Below are positions 33,788 to 42,913 of a DNA stretch of 64,000 nt, one piece after another. Made by a program: the position numbers and the translations under genes. The stretch comes from Flavobacterium sp. CF108 (GTDB lineage Bacteria; Bacteroidota; Bacteroidia; Flavobacteriales; Flavobacteriaceae): assembly GCF_900129795.1 (NCBI RefSeq), contig NZ_FQWW01000002.1, positions 186,001 to 250,000 of the forward strand, written 5' to 3'. The notes below the pieces were generated by a model. That model saw nothing but the letters and a program-made list of their open reading frames with translations. It made no database searches and was not told the origin of the DNA. The stretch's first letter is position 1; every line of letters starts with the position of its first letter.

Positions 33788-36361
33788 TTGAAAAATAATT
33801 CCACAAAAATAACAGCATTTATTCTAATAGCAATACTTATTTGCGCTTGTAATGCTGTAAAAAGAGTTCCAGATGGAAAAAACCTTCTCGTAAAAAATAA
33901 TATTGTTGTAAACGGAAAAAATACAAACGATGAAAATGCATCTAATCAATTGTACCAAAAACCAAACGGTACTTTATTAGGATACAAACTTCGTTTAAAC
34001 TTATACAACCTAGCGAACTTAAATCCGGATTCGACTTATCAGGCAAAATTTAAAAATCATCCGGGTTTATACGAACGCCAGGCGAAACTATTATCGGCCA
34101 AACAAGTAGACAGACTTGGTCAGTCTTTTTTATACAAAGGAATTCACGAATTTTTAAAAAATACTGGTGAACCACCCGTAATTATTGACACTGCCAGAAC
34201 TAAAAAATCTTTGCAGCGTTTAAAATTTTACTATTTCAACAATGGTTATTTTAATGTTTCAACAGATTATACAATCGATAGTATTGCCCGAAAAAAAGCG
34301 CAGATAAATTATAATATCACAACAGGACCGGGTTATATTTTGGATACCATTAAAACCAAAATATTGACTCCTGCACTCGATTCATTATACAAAATAAACA
34401 CTGATCCTTCATTTTTAAAATCAGGAAATCAATATAAAACTACTGATTTTGAGGAAGAAAAAAATCGTATTACAACTTATTACAGAAATCACGGCGCTTA
34501 CTTTTTTCAGCCAACATACGTAACTTTTGACATTGATACGATTGGTAAAAAACATAAAGCCGATGTAACTTTAATAATCAACAACAACAATATTCAGGAA
34601 AGAGATTCAAGCAGAACAGAACCTTTTAAATTATACAAAATCAGCGATGTAAACATTTATACTGATTACTCTCCTGCCAACTCAAAAAGCAAAATCAACG
34701 ACAGCACAACGTACAATAATTTTAACTTGTACAGTTATAAAAAACTAAAATATAAACCTCGTGCCATAACAGATGCAATCTTTATTAATAAAGGAAGCAC
34801 TTATTCTGATACAAGAACAACGCTTTCTTCTCGATATTTGAACAATCTTAAAATTTTCAATTATCCATCTATACAATATGAAGTAGACAAACGTGATTCG
34901 ACTGCACAGTCTTTAATTGCAAATGTGTATTTAACTCCGAGGAAAAAATACAGTTTTGGTGCAACTCTGGATGTAACACACTCTAATATTCAGGATTTTG
35001 GTATTGGGGCCAGTATTTCTCAAACTATTCGAAATGTATTCAACAGAGCTGAAACATTAGAAATTTCGGCAAGAGCTAATATTGGTTCATCAAAAGATAT
35101 GGCGAATCCAAACAATAACTTTTTTAATGTTTCAGAATACGGACTTGATTTAAAGCTTAATTTCCCAAGGATTTTACTGCCTTTTGGAACAGAAAAAATT
35201 ATTCCGAAGAGGATGATTCCTTATACTTCGATTACATCTGGTTTTTCGAAACAGCAAAATATTGGTTTAGATAAAGAAAATTTCACCGGAGGTATCTCGT
35301 ACAACTGGTCACCTAAAAGATATAATACGGCTAAACTAGAATTGTTGAACGCTCAATATGTTCGAAATTTAAATCCGAATAATTACTTTAATGTTTACAC
35401 CTCATCTTATGATGAATTAAATGGCATTGGTAAGGATTACAACACTGTTCCTACCAACTGGGGAGAAGAAGCAGAGCAACAAGCTCAAAAAAACCTAACG
35501 ATCCCAACTGGAACTACAAATTTTACGAATGACGTTTTAACAGGAAACACAGCTTTAGTTCCAGGAGACCCTGAATATAAAGATGTGCAAAGTATTGAGG
35601 AAAGAAGAGTTCGTTTGACCGAGAATGATTTTATTCTTGCCACAAGTTATACGTTTACCAAAACAACAAAAAAAGACCTTGCCGATAATACTTTTTATCA
35701 GTTTAAAACAAAAATAGAATCTGCAGGAACCTTATTATCTGCCGTTTCAAGCATTGCAAAATTGGAAAAAAATGCGAATGGGAATTATTCGATTTTTAAT
35801 TTAGAATATTCTGAATACTTAAAAACCGAATTCGATTATATCAAACACTGGGATTTTGGAAAAGAAAAAGTGCTGGCAGTTAGAAGCTTTTTCGGAATCG
35901 CTGTTCCGTTTGGAAATTCAGATTATATTCCGTTCTCACGAAGTTATTATTCAGGAGGATCAAATGATAATCGTGCATGGCAGCCCTACTCTCTTGGTCC
36001 CGGAAGTACAAATGCTTTAAACGATTTTAACGAGGCCAATATGAAAATTGCTTTAAGTGCCGAATTTCGTTTTAAGATTTTTGGAGATGTTAAAGGAGCG
36101 CTCTTTGCAGATGCCGGAAATATCTGGAATGTGTTCGATAATGTGATTGACGACAAGGCAAGATTCAACAACTTAAACGATTTAGATGAAATTGCTTTAG
36201 GTTCAGGATTTGGTTTACGATACGATTTAAGCTTTTTTGTTATTCGTTTAGATTTAGGCTTCAAGACCTATAATCCGGCGCATGACGAGGGCGACAGATG
36301 GTTTAAAGAATACAATTTTGGGCACTCGGTTTTAAATTTTGGAATAAATTATCCTTTCTAA
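33788..36361 (+). CDS. tamL: Translocation and assembly module lipoprotein (TamL)
   Basis: The 857-residue protein begins at TTG 33788. No in-frame ATG precedes the lipoprotein signal, whose lipobox LICAC places the lipidated Cys at residue 21. Periplasmic POTRA-like repeats of about 80-340 (FYYFNNGYFNVSTDYTIDS; ITTYYRNHGAYFFQPTYVTF) lead to an Omp85/BamA-type barrel ending GINYPF. Relatives insert barrel proteins with TamB; in Bacteroidota the Omp85 subunit is a lipoprotein. No tamB gene is adjacent in this window. The TTG start is unusual but well placed. Confidence 0.85.
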   Translation: MKNNSTKITAFILIAILICACNAVKRVPDGKNLLVKNNIVVNGKNTNDENASNQLYQKPNGTLLGYKLRLNLYNLANLNPDSTYQAKFKNHPGLYERQAKLLSAKQVDRLGQSFLYKGIHEFLKNTGEPPVIIDTARTKKSLQRLKFYYFNNGYFNVSTDYTIDSIARKKAQINYNITTGPGYILDTIKTKILTPALDSLYKINTDPSFLKSGNQYKTTDFEEEKNRITTYYRNHGAYFFQPTYVTFDIDTIGKKHKADVTLIINNNNIQERDSSRTEPFKLYKISDVNIYTDYSPANSKSKINDSTTYNNFNLYSYKKLKYKPRAITDAIFINKGSTYSDTRTTLSSRYLNNLKIFNYPSIQYEVDKRDSTAQSLIANVYLTPRKKYSFGATLDVTHSNIQDFGIGASISQTIRNVFNRAETLEISARANIGSSKDMANPNNNFFNVSEYGLDLKLNFPRILLPFGTEKIIPKRMIPYTSITSGFSKQQNIGLDKENFTGGISYNWSPKRYNTAKLELLNAQYVRNLNPNNYFNVYTSSYDELNGIGKDYNTVPTNWGEEAEQQAQKNLTIPTGTTNFTNDVLTGNTALVPGDPEYKDVQSIEERRVRLTENDFILATSYTFTKTTKKDLADNTFYQFKTKIESAGTLLSAVSSIAKLEKNANGNYSIFNLEYSEYLKTEFDYIKHWDFGKEKVLAVRSFFGIAVPFGNSDYIPFSRSYYSGGSNDNRAWQPYSLGPGSTNALNDFNEANMKIALSAEFRFKIFGDVKGALFADAGNIWNVFDNVIDDKARFNNLNDLDEIALGSGFGLRYDLSFFVIRLDLGFKTYNPAHDEGDRWFKEYNFGHSVLNFGINYPF

Positions 36362-36375
36362 TGCTAATTAATTCT

Positions 36376-36383
36376 TATTTTTG
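36376..36383 (+). promoter_or_regulatory. fbaA -7 promoter box
   Basis: TATTTTTG matches TAnnTTTG and lies 38 bp before the fbaA ATG. Confidence 0.55.
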
Positions 36384-36421
36384 CAACCTAAAAACTAAAA
36401 ACAACTATAAAAAAAATTACA

Positions 36422-37489
36422 ATGGCACACAACATTAAACCAGGAGTAGCTACAGGAGATCAGGTTCAGGAGATTTTTAATTATGCAAAAGAAAAAGGTT
36501 TTGCTTTACCAGCAGTTAACGTAACTGGATCAAGCACAATCAATGGAGTTCTTGAAACTGCAGCAAAACTAAATGCGCCAGTTATTATTCAATTTTCAAA
36601 CGGAGGAGCACAATTTAACGCTGGAAAAGGTTTATCTAACGCAGGTGAAAAAGCAGCTATCGCTGGTGGTATCGCCGGAGCAAAACATATTCACACTTTG
36701 GCAGAAGCTTACGGAGCAACTGTAATTTTACATACTGACCACTGTGCAAAAAAATTATTGCCTTGGATTGATGGTTTATTAGATGCTTCTGAAAAACATT
36801 TTGCAGAAACAGGAAAACCATTATTTAGTTCTCATATGATCGATTTGTCTGAGGAGCCAATCGAAGAGAACATTGAAATCTGTAAAGAATATTTGGCTAG
36901 AATGAGCAAAATGGGAATGACATTAGAAATCGAGCTTGGTATTACAGGTGGGGAAGAAGATGGTGTTGACAACTCTGACGTAGACAGCTCAAAATTATAC
37001 ACTCAGCCAGAAGAAGTAGCTTATGCTTACGAAGAGTTATCTAAAGTAAGTCCTAAATTTACAATTGCAGCTGCTTTTGGAAACGTTCACGGTGTTTACA
37101 AACCAGGAAACGTAAAATTAACTCCAAAAATCTTAAAAAATTCTCAGGATTTCGTTCAAAACAAATTCAACACTGGACACAACCCAGTTGATTTCGTTTT
37201 CCACGGAGGTTCAGGTTCTACACTTGAAGAAATCAGAGAAGGAATTAGCTACGGAGTTATCAAAATGAACATCGATACTGATTTACAGTTTGCATACACT
37301 GAAGGAATTCGTGATTATATGGTTAAAAATCTTGACTATTTAAAATCACAAATTGGTAACCCAGAAGGTGCTGATGCTCCAAACAAAAAATATTACGATC
37401 CAAGAAGATGGGTTCGTGAAAGCGAAGTAACATTCAACGCAAGACTTGAACAAGCTTTTGCAGATTTAAATAACGTAAATACACTTTAA
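36422..37489 (+). CDS. fbaA: Class II fructose-bisphosphate aldolase
   Basis: The 355-residue zinc enzyme splits fructose 1,6-bisphosphate in glycolysis. The metal ligands lie in LHTDHCAKKLLPW, FGNVHGVY and FHGGSGS (the last is also the substrate phosphate loop). The length fits the E. coli FbaA-like subgroup. It has its own promoter box and is followed by a heptad element and accD. Confidence 0.96.
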   Translation: MAHNIKPGVATGDQVQEIFNYAKEKGFALPAVNVTGSSTINGVLETAAKLNAPVIIQFSNGGAQFNAGKGLSNAGEKAAIAGGIAGAKHIHTLAEAYGATVILHTDHCAKKLLPWIDGLLDASEKHFAETGKPLFSSHMIDLSEEPIEENIEICKEYLARMSKMGMTLEIELGITGGEEDGVDNSDVDSSKLYTQPEEVAYAYEELSKVSPKFTIAAAFGNVHGVYKPGNVKLTPKILKNSQDFVQNKFNTGHNPVDFVFHGGSGSTLEEIREGISYGVIKMNIDTDLQFAYTEGIRDYMVKNLDYLKSQIGNPEGADAPNKKYYDPRRWVRESEVTFNARLEQAFADLNNVNTL

Positions 37490-37490
37490 A

Positions 37491-37595
37491 TTTTAGATTT
37501 TTGAATTTAGATTTCAGATTTCTAATGAAGCCTGAAATTTAAATTTTGAATTCAGATTGAAAAATCTAAAATTTAAAATCTACATTCTAAAATTA
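37491..37595. repeat. Heptad-repeat hairpin element before accD
   Basis: Five 7-bp units related to AAAATCT occupy 37561-37595 and end five bases before the accD ATG. Five inverted units related to TTTTAGA occupy 37491-37525 just past the fbaA stop. The arms can form one imperfect hairpin. Confidence 0.7.
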
Positions 37596-37600
37596 AAAAA

Positions 37601-38455
37601 ATGGCTTGGTTTAAAAGACAGGAAAAAGGGATTACGACCGCGACAGAAGATAAGATGGACGTTCCGAAAGGATTGTGGTACAAATCTCCAACAGGAAAAA
37701 TTATTGATGCAGACGAATTAGCAAGAAACTTATTCGTAAGCCCAGAAGATGATTTTCACGTTCGAATTGGAAGCGCAACCTATTTTGAAATTTTATTCGA
37801 CAACAACGAATTTGTTGAGTTAGATAAAAACATGACATCAAAAGATCCTCTGCATTTTGTGGATACAAAAAAATATGCAGAAAGATTGAAAGATGTAATG
37901 GAAAAAACTCATCTTAAAGACGCTGTACGTACGGGAGTAGGAAAATCTAAAGGAAGAGAACTTGTAATTTGCTGTATGGATTTTGCCTTTATTGGTGGAT
38001 CTATGGGAGCAGTTGTAGGTGAAAAAATCGCAAGAGGTATTGATCACGCGATCAAAAACAAACTGCCTTTTGTTATGATTTCTAAATCTGGTGGAGCTCG
38101 TATGATGGAAGCTGCTTATTCTTTAATGCAATTAGCAAAAACTTCTGTAAAACTAGCTCAATTAGCAGAAGCTAAATTACCTTATATCTCTCTTTGTACA
38201 GACCCAACAACGGGTGGAACAACTGCATCTTACGCAATGTTAGGAGACATCAATATTTCTGAACCGGGCGCTTTGATTGGTTTCGCTGGCCCTCGTGTTG
38301 TACGTGATACTACAGGAAAAGATTTACCGGAAGGTTTCCAAACGGCTGAGTTTCTTTTAGAGCATGGTTTCCTAGACTTTATCACGCCTAGAAAAGAATT
38401 AAAAGATAAAATCAATTTATATATCGATTTGATTCAGAATAATGATATTAGATAG
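37601..38455 (+). CDS. accD: Acetyl-CoA carboxylase carboxyltransferase subunit beta, zinc ribbon lost
   Basis: The 284-residue protein forms the carboxyltransferase with AccA and makes malonyl-CoA for fatty acid synthesis. The crotonase-like core is intact: [51 protein letters not shown]. The N-terminal segment aligns with the E. coli zinc ribbon ([20 protein letters not shown]), but the four Cys positions are Ser29, Gly32, Ser47 and Asp50, so zinc cannot be bound there. Zinc-ribbon loss is probably a trait of the lineage rather than damage, because the rest is full length. Confidence 0.92.
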   Translation: MAWFKRQEKGITTATEDKMDVPKGLWYKSPTGKIIDADELARNLFVSPEDDFHVRIGSATYFEILFDNNEFVELDKNMTSKDPLHFVDTKKYAERLKDVMEKTHLKDAVRTGVGKSKGRELVICCMDFAFIGGSMGAVVGEKIARGIDHAIKNKLPFVMISKSGGARMMEAAYSLMQLAKTSVKLAQLAEAKLPYISLCTDPTTGGTTASYAMLGDINISEPGALIGFAGPRVVRDTTGKDLPEGFQTAEFLLEHGFLDFITPRKELKDKINLYIDLIQNNDIR

Positions 38456-38477
38456 TTTTTAAACTTCTAAAACATAT

Positions 38478-38512
38478 AAAATCCCATTTGCTTCGGCTGA
38501 TGGGATTTTTTT
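38478..38512 (+). terminator. accD terminator
   Basis: AAAATCCCAT pairs with ATGGGATTTT around a 12-nt loop and runs into T. The hairpin and the DNA after it resemble the block upstream of the second lipoprotein gene (39841 onward). Confidence 0.8.
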
Positions 38513-38539
38513 TTATCTTTATTTTAAATCTCATTCTTT

Positions 38540-39154
38540 ATGGCTAGAATTTTTATTGCGTTTATGATTTGTTTGCTTCTTTTGAATTGTACCAAGAAAG
38601 AAGGCTTAGGAGAAAATATTCCCTATATAATTCCTAAGGACAGAAAAGGAAAAATTACTGGTAATGATACCATTCCCCCAACCCCTCCTATTCCTGGTTG
38701 GTTAGTGTATGGAACAAATACATTTATTATCAACACTGACTCTACAGCATACTATTTTCAAAATAAAGGAATAGGATTTATATGTGGAACACCAGATGCA
38801 GACACAATTCCTTATTTTATAAATTTACAACCCAAAGATTTAATTCAAATTTCAAATAAAAACCTCTATGAATTTATAAAATTGAATTATAAAGACAACT
38901 TTCGAAATGCAACTTTTATTGCATCAGAATCTGATACATTGAAATCGAAGATGTTTTTTGATTTACAAAAATCTTTAAATTATTTCAAAAGAGACCGAGA
39001 TTTTATTGCCATCAGAAGAACAACTCAAGAAGAAGATACTGTTTTAAAATATAAGAGAGATAGCGAATCTTATTATTCCTCGGAACACATAAAATGGGAT
39101 AAAACAAAAATTAAATTTCCCGAACTTGTCAAATTTGTAAAAAAACCTAAATAA
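38540..39154 (+). CDS. Lipoprotein, first of two paralogues
   Basis: The 204-residue protein has a lipoprotein signal (MARIFIAFMICLLLLNC, lipidated Cys17) and a Pro-rich linker (PPTPPIPG). It is paralogous to 39901-40485: the Cys is at the same position, and both share RRTTQEEDTVLKYK near the C-terminus and a DTIP motif. I do not recognise a family. The upstream terminator-plus-TTTATTTTAAAT block is also duplicated, so the whole unit was copied. Confidence 0.7.
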   Translation: MARIFIAFMICLLLLNCTKKEGLGENIPYIIPKDRKGKITGNDTIPPTPPIPGWLVYGTNTFIINTDSTAYYFQNKGIGFICGTPDADTIPYFINLQPKDLIQISNKNLYEFIKLNYKDNFRNATFIASESDTLKSKMFFDLQKSLNYFKRDRDFIAIRRTTQEEDTVLKYKRDSESYYSSEHIKWDKTKIKFPELVKFVKKPK

Positions 39155-39162
39155 CATATACA

Positions 39163-39245
39163 GTTCCTACGGAACATCTAAATGTACCATTTCAACTTCC
39201 AACGGAATAAATTCCGTTGCTACCGATATTTAATTCCTACGGAAT
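39163..39245. repeat. Palindrome cluster of the TAC-loop family
   Basis: GTTCCTACGGAAC (39163-39175), an inner TTCC...GGAA pair near 39197-39207, and ATTCCTACGGAAT (39233-39245). TACCGATATTTAA (39221-39233) is shared with the cluster at 17181-17245. Confidence 0.65.
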
Positions 39246-39408
39246 TTTCTTGACTTGCGATTTTAATCTCAACTAATTAATACTTGTCTGAAAAATTGTA
39301 TTTTTGTTTTGCAATAATAGTTTTATCCCAAGTGAACTATTAAAAAATGTATCGCACTAAAACGGACTTGTTTTTTACCAAAACCAATTTTTATTAAAGC
39401 ATTATAAA

Positions 39409-39416
39409 TATCTTTG
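39409..39416 (+). promoter_or_regulatory. Promoter -7 box of the XRE regulator, near-leaderless
   Basis: TATCTTTG matches TAnnTTTG and ends four bases before the ATG, so the transcript would begin at or next to the start codon. Confidence 0.45.
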
Positions 39417-39420
39417 AACT

Positions 39421-39813
39421 ATGAGCACAGCAACAAAACCAAATCATATAGGACGAAAAATAAGCCGTATTCGTGAACTTAAAGATATGAAGCAGGAAGC
39501 TCTCGCTCAAGCTCTGGGAATATCACAACAAACTGTTTCTGCAATAGAAAACAGCGAAACCATAGACGATGCAAAACTTGCAGAAGTAGCAAAAGCACTT
39601 GGAGTAAGTGTTGAAGCAATTAAAAACTTTACCGAAGAAAATATGATAAATTATTTTAATAGTTTTTATGACAATAGTTTTGCACATGGAACAATGAGTC
39701 CATATTATTGTACATTCAATCCAATAGATAAAGTAGTAGAACTTTTAGAGCGTATGCTTCAGGCAGAAAAAGAAAAAGTTGAGTACTTAGAAAAATTATT
39801 AAAAGAAAAATAA
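39421..39813 (+). CDS. XRE-family transcriptional regulator
   Basis: The 130-residue protein has a Cro/CI-type helix-turn-helix of about 10-65 (IRELKDMKQEALAQALGISQ, then TVSAIENSE). A C-terminal stretch ends in a charged helix (ERMLQAEKEKVEYLEKLLKE) suited to dimer formation. It lies between two paralogous lipoprotein genes and may control them. Its -7 box implies a nearly leaderless mRNA. There is no sign of a toxin partner or prophage. Confidence 0.88.
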   Translation: MSTATKPNHIGRKISRIRELKDMKQEALAQALGISQQTVSAIENSETIDDAKLAEVAKALGVSVEAIKNFTEENMINYFNSFYDNSFAHGTMSPYYCTFNPIDKVVELLERMLQAEKEKVEYLEKLLKEK

Positions 39814-39840
39814 GGTTTTCAAAACATATTAAATTCTATA

Positions 39841-39875
39841 AAAAATCCCAAGAAATTGCTTCTTGGGATTTTTTT
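39841..39875 (+). terminator. XRE gene terminator
   Basis: A 14-bp stem (39841-39854 with 39860-39873) and 5-nt loop are followed by T. The block after it parallels the accD terminator and first-lipoprotein promoter. Confidence 0.8.
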
Positions 39876-39900
39876 ATATCTTTATTTTAAATACTGTTTT

Positions 39901-40485
39901 ATGAGGAGAATTTTTATTGGTATTGCAGTTTGTTTGCTTCTTTTGAATTGCAATTCAAAAGAGAGTGAGAAAGAAAACAATCCCTATGTAATTTCAATTG
40001 AAAAGATTAAATTATTAAATGAATTAAAAAAGAAAAATATTCCACCTCCACCTTCTGGATTTTACTCTTACAATAATATAATTATAGATCAAAAAGGCGA
40101 TTTTTATTTTTATCAAAAAGAATATACGCCTTGGCATTGTATTCCATCTGAAAGAGATACAATTCCAGATTTCTTCAACATTAAACCAATTGAAATAATT
40201 AAAGTACCAAATAATAGCATTGTTGATTTTATAAAACAAAATGTTGCAAATAGAAATGAAATGAAACGCATGCTTGTAATTGCGTCTCAAAATGATACTA
40301 TAAAAAATAACACTCTATTTTCTTATTTAAATGAAAACCAACTAAGATCTTTTTCTACAAGAAGAACAACACAAGAAGAAGACACGGTTTTAAAATACAA
40401 GAAAAACAATGAATTTTACAATTATGAAGATATTAAATGGAATCCAGACAGAATAATACTTCCATTCAAAAAACCGAAATTATAA
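39901..40485 (+). CDS. Lipoprotein, second of two paralogues
   Basis: The frame extends upstream, but ATG 39901 gives a 194-residue protein with a lipoprotein signal (MRRIFIGIAVCLLLLNC, Cys17) like its paralogue at 38540. It shares RRTTQEEDTVLKYK, and its central part is more diverged. Function is unknown. It is the last gene of the small cluster; the next gene is convergent. Confidence 0.7.
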   Translation: MRRIFIGIAVCLLLLNCNSKESEKENNPYVISIEKIKLLNELKKKNIPPPPSGFYSYNNIIIDQKGDFYFYQKEYTPWHCIPSERDTIPDFFNIKPIEIIKVPNNSIVDFIKQNVANRNEMKRMLVIASQNDTIKNNTLFSYLNENQLRSFSTRRTTQEEDTVLKYKKNNEFYNYEDIKWNPDRIILPFKKPKL

Positions 40486-40524
40486 AAGAAAAAGAATATT
40501 TCTCTTTTATAATGAATTTCGAAA

Positions 40525-41412
40525 TTAGCTCGCTTTTTTCAAATCCTTTTTCAATTCTTTCTCAGCAATTTTAAAAGCTAGTTTTTCACGCCATATCGCA
40601 TAACGTTCTCTAAAAACAATTTTTATAGCGCTATCAACTGCTCCATGCATAAATAAACTCCAAACACTGGCTATTTTTCTGGTTATGGATGAATCCCAAG
40701 CACGAAGACTCAGCGAAAAAGAACCATCAATATAACGCATCCAATGCCACATTCCGGTTGGCATAAATAAAGTATCTCCGTGTTCCAGAAAAACTTCATA
40801 ACCTTCTACTCCTTTTAACGCAGGAAATTTTTCAAAATCAGGATTAGCAACATCATAATCTTCTAAAGCATAAGTTGTATTTGGAATACAATAAAGCCTC
40901 TTTTTCCATTTATTGTCAAATAAGATAATATGTTTTCTTCCGCCAAAATGAGTATGAAAAAGATGTGGCAGATCGATATCATAATGCAAAAAAGTAACCG
41001 CTTTAGAACCGCCAAAAAACATGGCCGGCATACTTTCTATAAAGCCGCCCATTAATTCTTTTGGAACTTTTACATCATTAACTAATTCGGGTTTGTGTTT
41101 AAAAAGATTGAAGAAAAAAATACGTAAGTCTGTTGGTTCTCTTTTTATCAAATCAAGATAATCGCCAAATTTCATACTAGCGATAGAGGCATTAATTACT
41201 TTAGTTGGATCTGCTTTAGAATTGTCAACCAGCTTTACTTCAATATCTCCCGCAATTTCCTTAAAATAATCAGTTGACCATTTGTCTCTTGCAGGCCAGT
41301 CTTTTGTTAATCCTTTTATAACAAGAGGCCTTCTTTTACCTAAATAATTCTTTTTAAAATCTTCTCTGGAAATAGACTCAACAGCATCAACGGGTTTTAA
41401 TATAAAGCTCAT
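40525..41412 (-). CDS. Cupin-like (JmjC-type) Fe(II)/oxoglutarate oxygenase
   Basis: The 295-residue protein has an HxD pair, H143-Y-D145 (FLHYDIDLPHLF), and a distal His in MPTGMWHWMRYI (H223). These are the metal ligands of JmjC/cupin-8 hydroxylases. RRPLVIKGLTKDWPA near residue 27 is the family's N-terminal hallmark. It probably hydroxylates a protein or small molecule; the substrate is unknown. It follows the ABC permease on the minus strand at 88 bp. Confidence 0.82.
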   Translation of the reverse strand: MSFILKPVDAVESISREDFKKNYLGKRRPLVIKGLTKDWPARDKWSTDYFKEIAGDIEVKLVDNSKADPTKVINASIASMKFGDYLDLIKREPTDLRIFFFNLFKHKPELVNDVKVPKELMGGFIESMPAMFFGGSKAVTFLHYDIDLPHLFHTHFGGRKHIILFDNKWKKRLYCIPNTTYALEDYDVANPDFEKFPALKGVEGYEVFLEHGDTLFMPTGMWHWMRYIDGSFSLSLRAWDSSITRKIASVWSLFMHGAVDSAIKIVFRERYAIWREKLAFKIAEKELKKDLKKAS

Positions 41413-41500
41413 TTTTTTATCATTTAAATTCTATGTTGCCAAAAATATTTAAATAATCCCCGCCTTCAAAATTTTAAGTAAAATATTACAAAAAATAACA

Positions 41501-42748
41501 CTACATCCCGGTCCGTATAGCCTCAACCGGATCTAAATTAGCAGCAGAAATTGCTGGAAGAATTCCCGAAATCAATCCAATCAATGCCGCAAGACCAGTT
41601 CCTAAAAGTATATTTCCTAAACTTAAAACAAACTCAAAATCCAGCGCTTTTGTTAGAATAATTGAAATTCCCCACACCATCAATAAACCAATAATCCCAC
41701 CAATTACAGAAAGAATTATGGCTTCAAATAAAAACTGAAATAATATGAAACGATTTTTTGCTCCCAATGATTTTTGAATCCCAATTAAATTCGTTCTTTC
41801 TTTTACCGAAACGAACATAATATTAGCAATTCCGAAACCGCCGACTAAAAGAGAAAATCCGCTGATAATCCATCCCACTACATTCATTTGACCTAAAATA
41901 CCGTCAATAAAATCAGTAAAACCAGAAAGTACATTTATAAAAAAGTTATCCATTTCTCCCGCCTTCATTCCGCGAATGGCTCTCAGTTTTTGTGCAACTT
42001 CTGCTTTGTAAGCGTCCATATCTACACCTTTTGTTGGTTTTAAAACAATAACCGGCGTCATAGAATCGCTGTCGCCATACATTCGGCGTAAAAAGTTTGC
42101 GGGTAAATAAACCGAAGTATCATTACTGTCTCCAAAAAATCCTGCTCCTTGTTTTGCGATTACTCCAATAACAGTAAAACGCTGCCCGTAAAGACGAATA
42201 TTTTTTCCCGTTGGATCCATATCTCCAAAAAGACCCTGAGCAATCTCATATCCTAAAACTATAACTGCGGTTCCCGAATTTGATTCAGATTCATTGTAAA
42301 ATCTACCTTTATCAAAACTTAATCCGTCAATATTTACCATTTCAAATGAAGACGGAACAATATTTACATCGGCAACCGTTTTTGAATCGTACTTTAAAGT
42401 TTCATGATTTACAAAAAGCTGATAACCTACCTGATCTGTATTATTCATAGAATTTTTCAATCCTACATATTCATCGTATTTTACATTTGGAAACTGTTCT
42501 CTCTTCCATTGTGGAATTTCAGATGGACCAAAGCAATATTTCATTAAATAAATCGTATTTTTATCTAAGCTGCTCAAATCTTTAGAGATTTTTTTATCTA
42601 AAGAATCAACTGCGGCCAGAACGGCAATTATTGAAAAAATACCAATTGTAACGCCAAGCAGTGACAATAATGTACGCAGTTTATTATTTCGCAAAGCATT
42701 TATGGCAAAACTCAGACTTTCTTTTAATAATCTTAAATAAAGAAGCAT
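41501..42748 (-). CDS. MacB-type ABC transporter permease
   Basis: The 415-residue protein has an N-terminal helix (TLLSLLGVTIGIFSIIAVLA, about 26-45) and a periplasmic MacB core of about 50-280. Three C-terminal FtsX helices include GFGIANIMFVSVKERTNLIG and end GILPAISAANLDPVEAIRTG. It pairs with a MacB-like ATPase to move molecules or drive lipoprotein/peptide export. No ATPase gene is adjacent, so the partner is elsewhere. Confidence 0.88.
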   Translation of the reverse strand: MLLYLRLLKESLSFAINALRNNKLRTLLSLLGVTIGIFSIIAVLAAVDSLDKKISKDLSSLDKNTIYLMKYCFGPSEIPQWKREQFPNVKYDEYVGLKNSMNNTDQVGYQLFVNHETLKYDSKTVADVNIVPSSFEMVNIDGLSFDKGRFYNESESNSGTAVIVLGYEIAQGLFGDMDPTGKNIRLYGQRFTVIGVIAKQGAGFFGDSNDTSVYLPANFLRRMYGDSDSMTPVIVLKPTKGVDMDAYKAEVAQKLRAIRGMKAGEMDNFFINVLSGFTDFIDGILGQMNVVGWIISGFSLLVGGFGIANIMFVSVKERTNLIGIQKSLGAKNRFILFQFLFEAIILSVIGGIIGLLMVWGISIILTKALDFEFVLSLGNILLGTGLAALIGLISGILPAISAANLDPVEAIRTGM

Positions 42749-42881
42749 ATAATAGTATTTTTCAATAAAGTAAAATTCAATAATTTAAAAACAAAAACCT
42801 AATAAAAGTTAACTTACTCATCAGTAGATTTTTTTAAGAGAATGTTACATTAATTTCTTTTAAAATAATATATAAAAAAAC

Positions 42882-42889
42882 TACTTTTG
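42882..42889 (+). promoter_or_regulatory. purH -7 promoter box
   Basis: TACTTTTG matches TAnnTTTG and lies 24 bp before ATG 42914. It rules out the apparent TTG start at 42887, which falls inside the box. Confidence 0.6.
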
Positions 42890-42913
42890 CAGTCTGAAAA
42901 TCATAACTACACA

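Noticed and set aside
40484-40520. Possible terminator after the second lipoprotein gene
   Set aside because: The stem is only A-T pairs with a long loop and no clear T-run, so support is too weak.
42887-42913. TTG start of purH
   Set aside because: The TTG lies in the promoter box TACTTTTG; ATG 42914 gives the normal N-terminus.
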